DNA of 64,000 nt. Origin: Streptomyces sp. RKAG290 (lineage in GTDB: Bacteria > Actinomycetota > Actinomycetes > Streptomycetales > Streptomycetaceae). The notes below the pieces were generated by a model. The model had not been told where the DNA came from. It saw only the letters and a list, made by a program, of their open reading frames with translations, and did not search any database. Of the stretch, positions 36,479 to 44,636 are shown piece by piece. The stretch lies in assembly GCF_023701695.1 (NCBI RefSeq), contig NZ_JAJOZC010000001.1, positions 7,687,894-7,751,893 of the forward strand, in the 5' to 3' direction. The position numbers and the translations under genes are program-made. Numbering within the stretch: position 1 is the first letter of the stretch; every line of letters starts with the position of its first letter.

Positions 36479-37149
36479 GGGCCGCGCCGAACAGGCTGGT
36501 GTTCAGCGACGTCGACGAAACGCTGATCACGGGCAAGAGCATGATGGACTTTCTGGACTTCTACTTCATCCGGCGGCACGGGACCACGGGCAGCCTGCAC
36601 GCCGCACGCACGCGCCAGCACCTGGCCGCAATGCTGTCGTCCGGCGCCCCGAGGGCGGAGCGCAACCGCACCTATTACCAGGCGTGGAAGGGCGAGCGGG
36701 CCGCGGAAGTGGCGCAGTGGGGAACTCGCTGGCTGGGGGACAGGCGGCATGAGAAGGGCTTCTACATCGAACGTATCCGGGCCGAGCTCATGCGGCACCG
36801 CGCCGACGGTGCCGTACTCGCACTGGTGTCGGGATCGTTTCCCGCAGTACTGGACCCGATTGCCGCAGACATCGGCGCGAAGCACCTGCTGTGCACCCGC
36901 CCCGAGGTGCGTGCGGGCATCCTCAGCGGGCGGATCATCGGAAGCCCTGTGATCGCCGAAGGTAAACGGGTGGCCGTGCGAGGCCTGTTGAGACGCCATC
37001 CGCACATCGACCCGGCCGACTGCCACGGGTACGGCGATCACATCTCCGACCTGCCGATGCTGACGGAAGTGGGGCACGCCACGGTTGTCGGAGGAGATGC
37101 GCGGCTCCTCGCAGCCCTGCCCGGGGCGCGCATCATTCACGTGCGGTGA
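36475..37149 (+). CDS. HAD-superfamily phosphatase (SerB-like, HAD-IB)
   Basis: 224 residues. Motif I is FSDVDETL with the nucleophilic Asp, motif II is ALVSGSFP, and motif III/IV is GYGDHISDLPML. GTG 36475 overlaps the preceding stop. Butyrolactone synthesis by AfsA leaves a phosphate that must be removed, and phosphatase genes occur in hormone clusters, so this enzyme may dephosphorylate the intermediate (inference). Its 3' end overlaps the convergent TetR gene by 17 bases. Confidence 0.85.
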   Translation: MRAAPNRLVFSDVDETLITGKSMMDFLDFYFIRRHGTTGSLHAARTRQHLAAMLSSGAPRAERNRTYYQAWKGERAAEVAQWGTRWLGDRRHEKGFYIERIRAELMRHRADGAVLALVSGSFPAVLDPIAADIGAKHLLCTRPEVRAGILSGRIIGSPVIAEGKRVAVRGLLRRHPHIDPADCHGYGDHISDLPMLTEVGHATVVGGDARLLAALPGARIIHVR

Positions 37150-37801
37150 CCGGCGGCCCTTCGCATCCGGTTCGCGCAGGTCCCTGAGCGGGCGTGGCGC
37201 CGAAGTCCTCTCCGCCGGGGTCCGGGGGCGCGGACCCCGGCACCAGGTGCCAGATGGCCGACATCTCGGCGGGGCACGTATCGGGTTCGCATTGCGCGGT
37301 CGTGTAGTAGACGCCGCAGATCAGGGTGAGCAAGAGGCTGCTCAGCGCTTCCGGGGTCCGGGTGGGACACACCTCGCCACGCTCCTGCGCCTGGCGGACC
37401 AGACCGGGGAGCGCCCGGGTCAGCTCCTCGACCACCGGGGGGAGCCGCTGCTCAGCGCGCGCGTTCTCCGCCGTCAGGTGGAAGCCGGCCCTGAAACGGA
37501 GGTCTGTCCGCAGCCGGGTCACGAGGGCGACGACGAGGTCGGACAGGACCCCTTCCGCTGCCGGACCGGCCGTCTCCGCCCCGTGGAGCAGCTCACGCCA
37601 GGTCTGCTCGAAGGGCGCCGTCAGGGCGGTTGCCAGCGCCTCCTTGGACGGGAAGTGAGCGTAGAGAGCCCCCTTGGTCATGCTGGCCTGCGTGGCGACC
37701 CGCTGGAGGTTGGCGCCAGTGTACCCGTGACGCACGAACTCCTTTGCTGCTGCGTCCAGCAACAACGTGTGCGTTCGGCGTGCTCTGTCTTGCTTGACCA
37801 C
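37133..37801 (-). CDS. TetR-family regulator, ArpA/ScbR-like
   Basis: 222 residues from GTG 37801 with AAGGGA upstream. VKQDRARRTHTLLLDAAAKE and MTKGALYAHFPSKEALATAL place it among butyrolactone receptor homologues. The ligand domain is divergent (FRAGFHLTAENARAEQ, LLLTLICGVYYTTAQCEP) and the tail is Gly/Pro-rich. It is the fifth protein of this type in the window. It faces the luciferase-like gene across a 700-base region with a weak palindrome (AACACCACCGTTGTT, about 37902-37916). Confidence 0.85.
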   Translation of the reverse strand: MVKQDRARRTHTLLLDAAAKEFVRHGYTGANLQRVATQASMTKGALYAHFPSKEALATALTAPFEQTWRELLHGAETAGPAAEGVLSDLVVALVTRLRTDLRFRAGFHLTAENARAEQRLPPVVEELTRALPGLVRQAQERGEVCPTRTPEALSSLLLTLICGVYYTTAQCEPDTCPAEMSAIWHLVPGSAPPDPGGEDFGATPAQGPARTGCEGPPVTARE

Positions 37802-38511
37802 GACGTCCCTTCGAGGTCTCTGCCGATCTAAACCGTCGTTGGGGAATCTTTTCCCGTGGCCCGCCCGGTCACAAGCGAGCGGGAGGACAGTTGGCCTGTT
37901 TAACACCACCGTTGTTACGGCCAGTCCTCCTGCCGGAAACCGGGGGCCGACGTCTCAAAGTCGTACGGGGAAACTCATGGCCGTCCCCCACCCGCGCTAC
38001 CGTCCACCGACGACGAGGGCACGCCACGCGCCCTGGGTACGAGCCGCAGGTTCATGCTGCCGGGCCGGAGATCACTCACTCGGGCCGGGCAGCACTCGCT
38101 CGTGCCCACACACGTACCGAGCCGGCCCCGCACCCGCCACGGGCGTGGCCACGGGACCCCGGCGCTGCCCCGGGGGCGCGCCGAGCCGCACGAGAGGAAC
38201 GCCAGCCATGGCCCAGCTGCCGCCGCCGCATGCCCATCCGGCTGGGCTCACCACAGCGCCGCGCGCCTCGGGCCCACCGGAGTCGTCACCTCCCGCGCCC
38301 GTGCCGCCCGCCCGGCCGCCCGCACCCATCACGCCCGCCCACGCCCCAGGCTGAGCCCGCCCACGCTGAGCCCGCACGCGCCCCGACGACCGGACCCCGC
38401 GCACCCGGCGCCGGAAGGACCCGCCGGCCCCGCTGGTGCCCCGTGGCGGCGTCCACGCCACTGCATCAGCTCCCGCGCCAAGTGCACCCACGACCCGAGG
38501 AGGGGTCTTCG
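37802..38511. other. Divergent regulatory region before the luciferase-like gene
   Basis: About 710 bases. GTTTAACACCACCGTTGTTAC at about 37899-37919 is an imperfect palindrome that could serve the TetR gene at 37133. Beyond it are Pro/Ala/Arg-rich frames of low complexity that I do not take as genes. GAGGAGGGG at about 38497-38505 is the site for the next gene. Confidence 0.4.
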
Positions 38512-39494
38512 ATGCCTGAACGGCAGCAAGCGCTCTCGGTCTTCCACCCCGCTCCACCGCACGCACTCGACGCGATGACCGCCTTCGGCACGTTCGCCCG
38601 CCGGCGGGGCGTGCGACGGCTGTGGATCGGACAGTCCCTGCACATCGAGTCGCAGCTCGCCCTGGCGGGCCTCGCCGCCCGGCTACCCGGGCTTGCGCTG
38701 GGCACCGCCGTAGCCCTCGCACCACTGCGCCACCCCTACCAGGCGGCGGTCGAGGCGCGCAGTCTCGGCGTCCTCTCCGGCGGGTCGTACGTGGCGGGCT
38801 ACGGGCCCGGCGCGCTGGATCTCCAGCAGAGGCTGCTGGTGGCACCCTACGAACGGCCGCTGCGCGCCATGGGGAGTACGTCTCCGTGATGCGGCGTCTC
38901 CTCGACGGCGAAGCCGTCGACCACCAGGGGGAGTACCACACCACTCGCTACGCGCTTCCGCCGATGCCAGGCGCCGGCGCGGTGGAAGTGAGCCTGGGCG
39001 TGCTGCGTCCCGGCATGGCCCGGACAGCCGGCCAGGTGGCTGATGTCGCGATCACCTGGCTCGCACCGTACTGGTACATAGCCAAGGCCCTGGTGCCCGC
39101 GATGGAACGCGGCGCATCCGACCGGGGCAGGCCGACCCCGAGGATCGCGAGCGTCGTACACGCGGCTGTGAGCAGGCCCGGACGGCGAACGGACGAGGCT
39201 GCGTACGCCGCAGTGGGCCCGCACCTGCGCTCCCCTCACTACTGCGACATGCTGCGGCAGGCCGGCGTCGTCGTCGACCCGGCGGATCCGCGCAGGGGAG
39301 CGGCGGCACTCGTGGACAGCGGCGTCTTCGTCACGGGCACGCCCGGCGAAATCGCCGACGGGCTGCGGCAGTACCGCGAGCACGGCGTCGACGAGGTGAT
39401 CGTCAACGTGTCAGGCGTGCTGCTGGCCGAGGGAGCACGGGCCGCGCTGAGCGATCTGGACGCCATCATCGGCGCATACGGAGGCGCTTGCTGA
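38512..39494 (+). pseudogene. Luciferase-like (LLM class) flavin-dependent oxidoreductase, one apparent frameshift
   Basis: The start is ATG 38512 after GAGGAGGGG. The N-terminal part (RRLWIGQSLHIESQLALAG, LGTAVALAPLRHPYQAAVEA) is in one frame up to RPLRAMG. The next frame takes over with EYVSVMRRLLDGEAVDHQGE and runs to the end (GTPGEIADGLRQYREHGVDE). Adding one G to GGGG at 38871-38874 joins them into a normal protein of about 327 residues. Bacterial-luciferase-type enzymes use FMN or F420 for oxygenation or hydride transfer. Placed in the second hormone locus, it could tailor the side chain. It is probably intact in the organism. Confidence 0.8.
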
Positions 39495-39653
39495 ACACCG
39501 CCTGCAGGCGTCCTGAGTGCCCCGCCCGCTCCGCCGCCCCACGCCTGCGCCAGGAGGCGGCGCGCAGATTCGCTCCTCCGTGCAACCTTCGCGCCAGGGG
39601 GTGAAACCCCCTGGCCAGAAAGGGAATTGGACAAGTAGCTCGCGGTCTGCAGA

Positions 39654-39679
39654 AAACTGACCTTTGAGAAGGTATTTTA
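39654..39679. promoter_or_regulatory. ARE variant in front of the IS701-like gene
   Basis: AAACTGACCTTTGAGAAGGTATTTTA; the core ACCTTTGAGAAGGT (39660-39673) shares spacing and the GAAGGT half with sites at 33646 and 34957. It lies about 65 bp before the start at 39741. Confidence 0.65.
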
Positions 39680-39740
39680 TCGACGGGTTGATCGGAGATC
39701 GCACCAGTGGGTGTGAGCGGCACAAGGGGGAGTGACCCAG

Positions 39741-40955
39741 ATGCTGACAGACCACACGCAACGGACGCCGACGCGGAGTCCGGACGCCATGCCGGCGTTC
39801 GTGGACGACGTCTTCGCCTCGTTGCAGCGCGTGGACCAACGCCGTTGGGCGCAGGCCTATCTCAACGGGCTGCTGAACGTGCCGGGCAGGAAGACCCTGC
39901 AGAGCCTCGCCAGGGCCGGAGCGCACAGCGCGGCCTCCGCGCACGGTCTGCAGCAGTTCATCAACTCGAGTCCGTGGGACTGGTCGGCCGTCCGGCAGGC
40001 CCTGGTGAACACGGTGGCGGCGCACGCCCGGCCGCGCGCCTGGAGCGTGGCGGAGGTGACCATCCCCAAGCGGGGCGAGCATTCGGTGGGAGTCCACAGA
40101 CGGTTCGACCGGGATGCCGGCCGGATCATCAACTGCCAGCAGGCGATGGGGTTGTTCATGGTCACCGACCTCTGCACCACTCCGGTGGACTGGCACATCC
40201 TGCTCGACGGGACATGGCGCGGTGACGTGGACCGCCGGCGTCGCGTCCGCATCCCCGACTCCGCCACCGCCGCACCCGCACGGACCCACCTGCTGCGCTT
40301 CGCCGCCGGTGTCTCGGCCCATCCGCGGCTGCGGGGGATTCCCTGGGTGATCGATCTGCGCCAGGCGGCGGATGCGGCCCTCGTCACCGCCGACCTGACC
40401 CGCCGCCACCAGGACTTCGTCTGTGAAGTGAATTCGAACCAGCCCGTCATGGCGGCTCATACCGGACTGCGCATGATCACCGCGGCCGACTTCGTGGCAC
40501 GCAGACAGGCGCGGCAGGCGCATTTGCTGGCCGCGCCGGATTCCACCGGCTCCATGGCGCCCCTCCTGCTGCACTCGGGCCTGGTGCGGCTTCCGGGCAC
40601 GGGCGGCCCCGATGATGCTGACGGATTTCCCCGCCACCGGCTGTTCGTTCGCCCCGGCTCCGGGACGAACAAGGCGGCGAGGTACTGGATCACCAACATG
40701 GCCGACCGCCGTGTCGAGGAGGTCATGGCCCTCGGCCGGAGCATGCGAACCATCGAGGCAACCGTTGCCGAACTGGAGTCCGATTTCGGCATCCTTGATT
40801 TCGAGGGACGCTCCTTCCCTGGCTGGCACCATCACATGACCATGGCCTCCGCCGCCTACGCGTTCAGCCGCCTGTACCCGCAGCGGGCACGGCGAGACCG
40901 GGACCGTTGCCCTCCGCCGCACGAAGGATCCCCGCCCATGAGGCTCATCTCCTGA
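39741..40955 (+). CDS. IS701-like protein with degenerate DDE site (probably domesticated)
   Basis: 404 residues from ATG 39741 (AAGGGGGA lies 9 bases upstream). The fold is that of IS701-family DDE transposases: QRRWAQAYLNGLLNVPGRKT, FINSSPWDWSAVRQAL, HSVGVHRRFDRDAGRIINCQ and GWHHHMTMASAAYAF. The family's first catalytic block, normally DDTGFPK, reads AEVTIPK here, so the Asp pair is lost. No terminal inverted repeats or target duplication are visible. It is preceded by a hormone-type operator and followed closely by the ParB-like regulator. I infer a co-opted DNA-binding protein rather than an active element. Confidence 0.8.
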   Translation: MLTDHTQRTPTRSPDAMPAFVDDVFASLQRVDQRRWAQAYLNGLLNVPGRKTLQSLARAGAHSAASAHGLQQFINSSPWDWSAVRQALVNTVAAHARPRAWSVAEVTIPKRGEHSVGVHRRFDRDAGRIINCQQAMGLFMVTDLCTTPVDWHILLDGTWRGDVDRRRRVRIPDSATAAPARTHLLRFAAGVSAHPRLRGIPWVIDLRQAADAALVTADLTRRHQDFVCEVNSNQPVMAAHTGLRMITAADFVARRQARQAHLLAAPDSTGSMAPLLLHSGLVRLPGTGGPDDADGFPRHRLFVRPGSGTNKAARYWITNMADRRVEEVMALGRSMRTIEATVAELESDFGILDFEGRSFPGWHHHMTMASAAYAFSRLYPQRARRDRDRCPPPHEGSPPMRLIS

Positions 40956-41017
40956 TCCGATGGCCCGTCAGGACAGAACCCGCGGAGAGGGAAGCCAAGG
41001 ACGAGAGGGGACAGGAC

Positions 41018-42148
41018 GTGGCGGACCGCCCTGAGCGCGGTGGTTTCGCGAGTGCGGTGCAGGGCGGCCAGGAACCGACGCACTTACGCGCACCGGATGC
41101 CGCCGTCCGCATGGTGAGCATCTCCGACCTGGTGACCGCCGACTCGCCGCGCAGCGAGAGCGAGAGCATCGAACACGCACGGGTCCTGGCGGAGTCGGGG
41201 ACCGAACTGCCGCCAGTCATCGTCCACGCATCGACCATGCGTCTCATCGACGGCGCGCACCGGGTGAGAGCCGCCCTGATCCGGGGCGAGAGCGAGGTCG
41301 CCGCCCGGTTCTTCGACGGCTCCGAGCGCGACGCCTTCGCCCTCGCCGTCGCGGCCAACGTCCAGCACGGCCTGCCTCTCACGCGCAAGGAGCGTACGGA
41401 CGCCGCCGCGCGCGTATTCGCCTCCCACCCGCACTGGTCCGACCGGGCCGTCGCCTCCGTGACGGGGCTCTCCGCCCACACGATCGGCCGGATCCGCAGG
41501 CGTGCAACCGTCCAGGGCGAGCAGTTGCACGACCGCGTCGGCCTCGACGGCCGGCTGCGGCCTCTCAACAGCGCCGAAAACAGACTGCTTGCCGCCGAAT
41601 ACCTCACCACGCATCCTCAGGCTTCCCTGAGAGAGGTCGCCGCGGCATCCGGACTGTCACCGGGCACGGTCCGGGACGTCCGAAGACGCCTCCAGTGCAA
41701 CGAGGACCCGGTGCCTCCCGCGCAACGCCGAGCCATCACCGCCAGGGCTGCCGCCCCGAAAACCGCACCCACCAGCCCGGCGGCACCCGCGCCCACCGGC
41801 CCGGCAGCCCCCGCACCCAGCAGTCCGGCAGCCTCTGCGCCGGCCACTGCCGGCGCCCCTGCCGAGCCGCCCCGCGCCGAGGAACAGCCCGACGCCCGAA
41901 CAACTCCCCGCACCCAGGTCCAGGCCGCCACCCCGCTGTCCGCACTGCGGCGAGACCCGTCACTCCGGCACAGCGAGACCGGACGGCTGCTCCTGCGTCT
42001 GCTCGACAACCGGCTGCTGTCCGAGGCGCACGGAGACGAACTCATCGAAGGTCTCCCGCCGCACAGCCTCGGCAACGTCGCCGCCGCAGCCCGTGAGTGT
42101 GCCCGGCTCTGGGCGGAGTTCAGCAACCGACTCGACCGCCGGAAGTGA
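41018..42148 (+). CDS. ParB/StrR-like pathway regulator with a TTA codon
   Basis: 376 residues from GTG 41018. The ParB/sulfiredoxin-like N-terminal domain shows LPPVIVHASTMRLIDGAHRV and LAVAANVQHGLPLTRKERTD. It is followed by helix-turn-helix stretches (VASVTGLSAHTIGRIRRRA and REVAAASGLSPGTVRDVRRR), an Ala/Pro-rich linker (about residues 240-300) and a helical C-terminus. This is the layout of StrR/NovG-type activators of antibiotic clusters. A TTA leucine codon at 41084-41086, near residue 23, makes expression dependent on bldA tRNA. It starts a run of same-strand genes including the kinase, HopA1-like protein and peptide. Confidence 0.85.
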   Translation: MADRPERGGFASAVQGGQEPTHLRAPDAAVRMVSISDLVTADSPRSESESIEHARVLAESGTELPPVIVHASTMRLIDGAHRVRAALIRGESEVAARFFDGSERDAFALAVAANVQHGLPLTRKERTDAAARVFASHPHWSDRAVASVTGLSAHTIGRIRRRATVQGEQLHDRVGLDGRLRPLNSAENRLLAAEYLTTHPQASLREVAAASGLSPGTVRDVRRRLQCNEDPVPPAQRRAITARAAAPKTAPTSPAAPAPTGPAAPAPSSPAASAPATAGAPAEPPRAEEQPDARTTPRTQVQAATPLSALRRDPSLRHSETGRLLLRLLDNRLLSEAHGDELIEGLPPHSLGNVAAAARECARLWAEFSNRLDRRK

Positions 42149-42163
42149 AGGACGTACCGCCTC

Positions 42164-43318
42164 ATGAACACCGCGAACATCCTGGGCCCCGCTGCACGCC
42201 AGGAGCTCCTCCCGGCAGACCTGTCGCAGACGCCACAGGTGAACGCCCTGCTGTCCGCCCTCGGTCTGGGACATCTCGACCCCCTGGACCTTGTCTCCTT
42301 CCCGGGCCGCAACAAGAACTGGGCCGGGACCACCAGCCGCGACCGGAGGGTCTTCGTCAAGCAACTGGAAGGCAGCGAAGGACCCGCACGGCTGGAGCGG
42401 GCCGTGCGGTACGAGCGCACACAGGCGGCGCACGACGGGATGCGGGTGCTGAGCCCGCCCTGCCTCGGCTGGGACGAGTCCGCTCGCCTCATGGTCTTCG
42501 AACTCCTCACTGAGGCGGAGTCCGGCAGTGACCGTGCGGGCCGCCCCGACGGCTTCGGTCCCGACTGGTGCCGACGGGCCGGACAGCTCATCGCCGCCAC
42601 CCACCAGCTCCCGCCACCGGCTTGCGCACGTGCGGAGTCGGCGGCAGCCTTTATGCCCCTCGACCATGTACAGGCCCTCCCGCTCGACACCTTCGCCAAT
42701 GCCAGCCGGGCCGAACTCGAGGCCTGGGCACTCCTCCAACGCGACGACGAAGTCATCGAGGCCCTGGAGCGGCTGAACGCCTCCTCCCTCCGTGCCGACC
42801 GGCGGCCGGTGCATGCGGATCTGCGCCTCGACCAGTTCCTCGTCTCCCGCGGAGAGCTGTACCTGTCGGACTGGGAGGAGTTCCGCCTGGCCGACCCGGC
42901 CAGGGACATCGGCAGCTTCACCGGCGAGTGGCTCCACCGCGCCGTTCTTGCCGCGGCGCCGGACGACGCCGGCACCGGACTGACCCACCCCCAGGCCGTG
43001 GCCCGGATAACGGCTGAGATCCAGCGGATCCGCCCGCGGATCAGCGCCTTCTGGAACGGCTACCTCGAAGCTCACGGCCGCCGGGCGAACGCGGACCGGG
43101 CCGGTCGCGATGACACCGGGCCACCGCCCCACGGGGACGGCCTCGAAATCCGGGCGACCGCCTTCGCGGGCTGGCATCTGTACGACCGGCTCCTGGCCGG
43201 TGCCTCGCACAGCCCACGACTTGGAGCCATGAGCCGTGCGGCAGCGGGGATCGGCCGCCGTATCGTGCTCTCCGCCGAACGTTTCACCGCAGCTGTCGGG
43301 CTGGGTGAGGCCCGGTGA
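42164..43318 (+). CDS. Aminoglycoside-phosphotransferase-like kinase (class V lanthipeptide/thioamitide type)
   Basis: 384 residues. The kinase fold shows the ATP-binding Lys in RRVFVKQLEG, the catalytic loop HADLRLDQFLV and the metal-binding block LYLSDWEEFRLADPARDIGS. It is 15 bp after the ParB-like regulator, and its stop overlaps the start of the HopA1-like gene (GTGA), so the two are translationally coupled. In class V lanthipeptides and thioamitides such a kinase phosphorylates Ser/Thr of the precursor and the HopA1-like partner eliminates phosphate. The adjacent 48-residue peptide makes that the leading interpretation rather than antibiotic resistance. Confidence 0.85.
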   Translation: MNTANILGPAARQELLPADLSQTPQVNALLSALGLGHLDPLDLVSFPGRNKNWAGTTSRDRRVFVKQLEGSEGPARLERAVRYERTQAAHDGMRVLSPPCLGWDESARLMVFELLTEAESGSDRAGRPDGFGPDWCRRAGQLIAATHQLPPPACARAESAAAFMPLDHVQALPLDTFANASRAELEAWALLQRDDEVIEALERLNASSLRADRRPVHADLRLDQFLVSRGELYLSDWEEFRLADPARDIGSFTGEWLHRAVLAAAPDDAGTGLTHPQAVARITAEIQRIRPRISAFWNGYLEAHGRRANADRAGRDDTGPPPHGDGLEIRATAFAGWHLYDRLLAGASHSPRLGAMSRAAAGIGRRIVLSAERFTAAVGLGEAR

Positions 43319-44271
43319 ACACCACCGACGAGGCATCCGCGGGCCTCGCCCCGAGGGTCGGGGACATCATCGAAGGCATCGAGCTCGCCGGCGATGCGAC
43401 CCGCGCACGTCTGCCCGGCCGGGAACTCACCGCCGGATCACCGCGCGACATGCACGCCCAGCTCGCATCGGCGATCTACGAGTGCTTCCACGCGGGGTTT
43501 CCCGCCCCGCCGAAACCGGCCCTCACCCTGCGGGACGCCGCTCTCGAGTCCGCGTTCACCGCGGCCGTTCCCCACCGGCACACCCCGCTGACCGTCCCGG
43601 TGGTCCGCGCCGGGGACTCGCCGGAGATCGTGGTGGAGATCAGCGGCGTACGTGTGCGGATCCCCAGATCGCTGGCAGGTTCCGCCGCCGGCCCGGTATG
43701 TGCGGGACAGTCCGTCTCGCTGACCTGGCCGGCCGTCAATCCTGCTGTGTCGCCCGGCTACTTCTTCGTCACCGGCTCCCGGGGCGCCCCGCAGGCAGGG
43801 CCACTTGTACGTCTCTATCTCCACGTAGGGGCTCCCTCACAGGCGCCGGGCCTCCTCGCCGACATGCTGGACCGCCTGGAGTCGACGGGCATCCCCTACC
43901 GGGCCAAAGCGGGCTCCGTGCCCCGCCACTACCCCCGGCAGGACGCCATGGTGGTCTATCTCGGTCACGGCGCCGGCACGGCCGTCGACGAGATCGCCAC
44001 GGCCCTGCGGGGTCACCCCGCCCTCCTTCCGGGCACGTCGGCCTTCGCCAGGCGGCTGGCCCCGGGCCTCGCCACCGCTTCCGAGCCCGTCGACCCTCGG
44101 CCGGGCATGCGCGGGATGAGTTTCGGCGAACACCGGGCCAACGTTCTCGCCGGCGCGCTCGTCGAACACGCCTTGGCGCCCCACGAGGTCCCGGATCGGC
44201 ACGCATGGGTCGCCCAGAGGTACACCGAGGCGCGCATCGATCCCCGGTCGCCGGCCGACAACCTCGCCTGA
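43315..44271 (+). CDS. HopA1-like lyase of RiPP biosynthesis
   Basis: 318 residues from GTG 43315, overlapping the kinase stop. The HopA1 effector-like core is clear: PGYFFVTGSRGA, VRLYLHVGAPSQAPGLLADM, IPYRAKAGSVPRHYPRQDAM and VVYLGHG. HopA1-related proteins act as phospho-Ser/Thr lyases in class V lanthipeptide (LxmY/SprH3) and thioamitide (TvaD) pathways. Coupling to the kinase gene and the peptide gene 187 bp downstream support this role. No gene resembling the class V cyclase was recognised nearby. Confidence 0.85.
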   Translation: MNTTDEASAGLAPRVGDIIEGIELAGDATRARLPGRELTAGSPRDMHAQLASAIYECFHAGFPAPPKPALTLRDAALESAFTAAVPHRHTPLTVPVVRAGDSPEIVVEISGVRVRIPRSLAGSAAGPVCAGQSVSLTWPAVNPAVSPGYFFVTGSRGAPQAGPLVRLYLHVGAPSQAPGLLADMLDRLESTGIPYRAKAGSVPRHYPRQDAMVVYLGHGAGTAVDEIATALRGHPALLPGTSAFARRLAPGLATASEPVDPRPGMRGMSFGEHRANVLAGALVEHALAPHEVPDRHAWVAQRYTEARIDPRSPADNLA

Positions 44272-44458
44272 TCCACGGCCCTTACACCTTTCCGGCGGGG
44301 CATGCCTTTTGCGTGCCGCCGGTCACGGAATCTCAAGATCAAAGGTGTGCAAGTCCGAACTCGGGAGCTGGCCCGCCGGCCCGGTCCTTGTTATAAAAGT
44401 TCCAGGTTCCAGCAGGGACCGCACCACTCCCAATTGTCGTTCAGAGAAAGGCTTTTCC

Positions 44459-44605
44459 ATGGATAAGGACCTCAGCGAGCTGGCTTCCGGTTTCGACGCC
44501 TACACCGACGTGGACGAGCTCGCGGCGGCCATGGAGGCATCCTCGGTCGCGAAGAGCCCGGGCTTCTCGATCACCCCGACATTCAGCCTTACCGGCAACC
44601 ACTGA
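44459..44605 (+). CDS. Candidate RiPP precursor peptide, 48 residues, no cysteine
   Basis: ATG 44459 follows AGAAAGG. The first 27 residues are acidic and helical (MDKDLSELASGFDAYTDVDE at the N-terminus). The last 21 are Ser/Thr-rich and hydrophobic, ending SPGFSITPTFSLTGNH, with eight Ser/Thr between residues 28 and 48. There is no cysteine, so no thioether can form. The gene has its own leader with a TATAAA box near 44392 and is followed by a strong terminator hairpin. Downstream of the kinase and HopA1-like genes it is the natural substrate candidate. The cleavage site and final structure cannot be read from sequence. Confidence 0.75.
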   Translation: MDKDLSELASGFDAYTDVDELAAAMEASSVAKSPGFSITPTFSLTGNH

Positions 44606-44636
44606 CAACTGCCCGGCCCGCCCGCCGGGCCGAGGG

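Noticed and set aside
39741..40955. Active IS701 insertion sequence
   Set aside because: Catalytic Asp block lost, no terminal inverted repeats or target-site duplication seen, and the gene has a regulated promoter of its own.
42164..43318. Aminoglycoside resistance kinase
   Set aside because: Coupling to a HopA1-like gene and a nearby leader-like peptide fits RiPP dehydration better; no aminocyclitol synthase or aminotransferase lies nearby.
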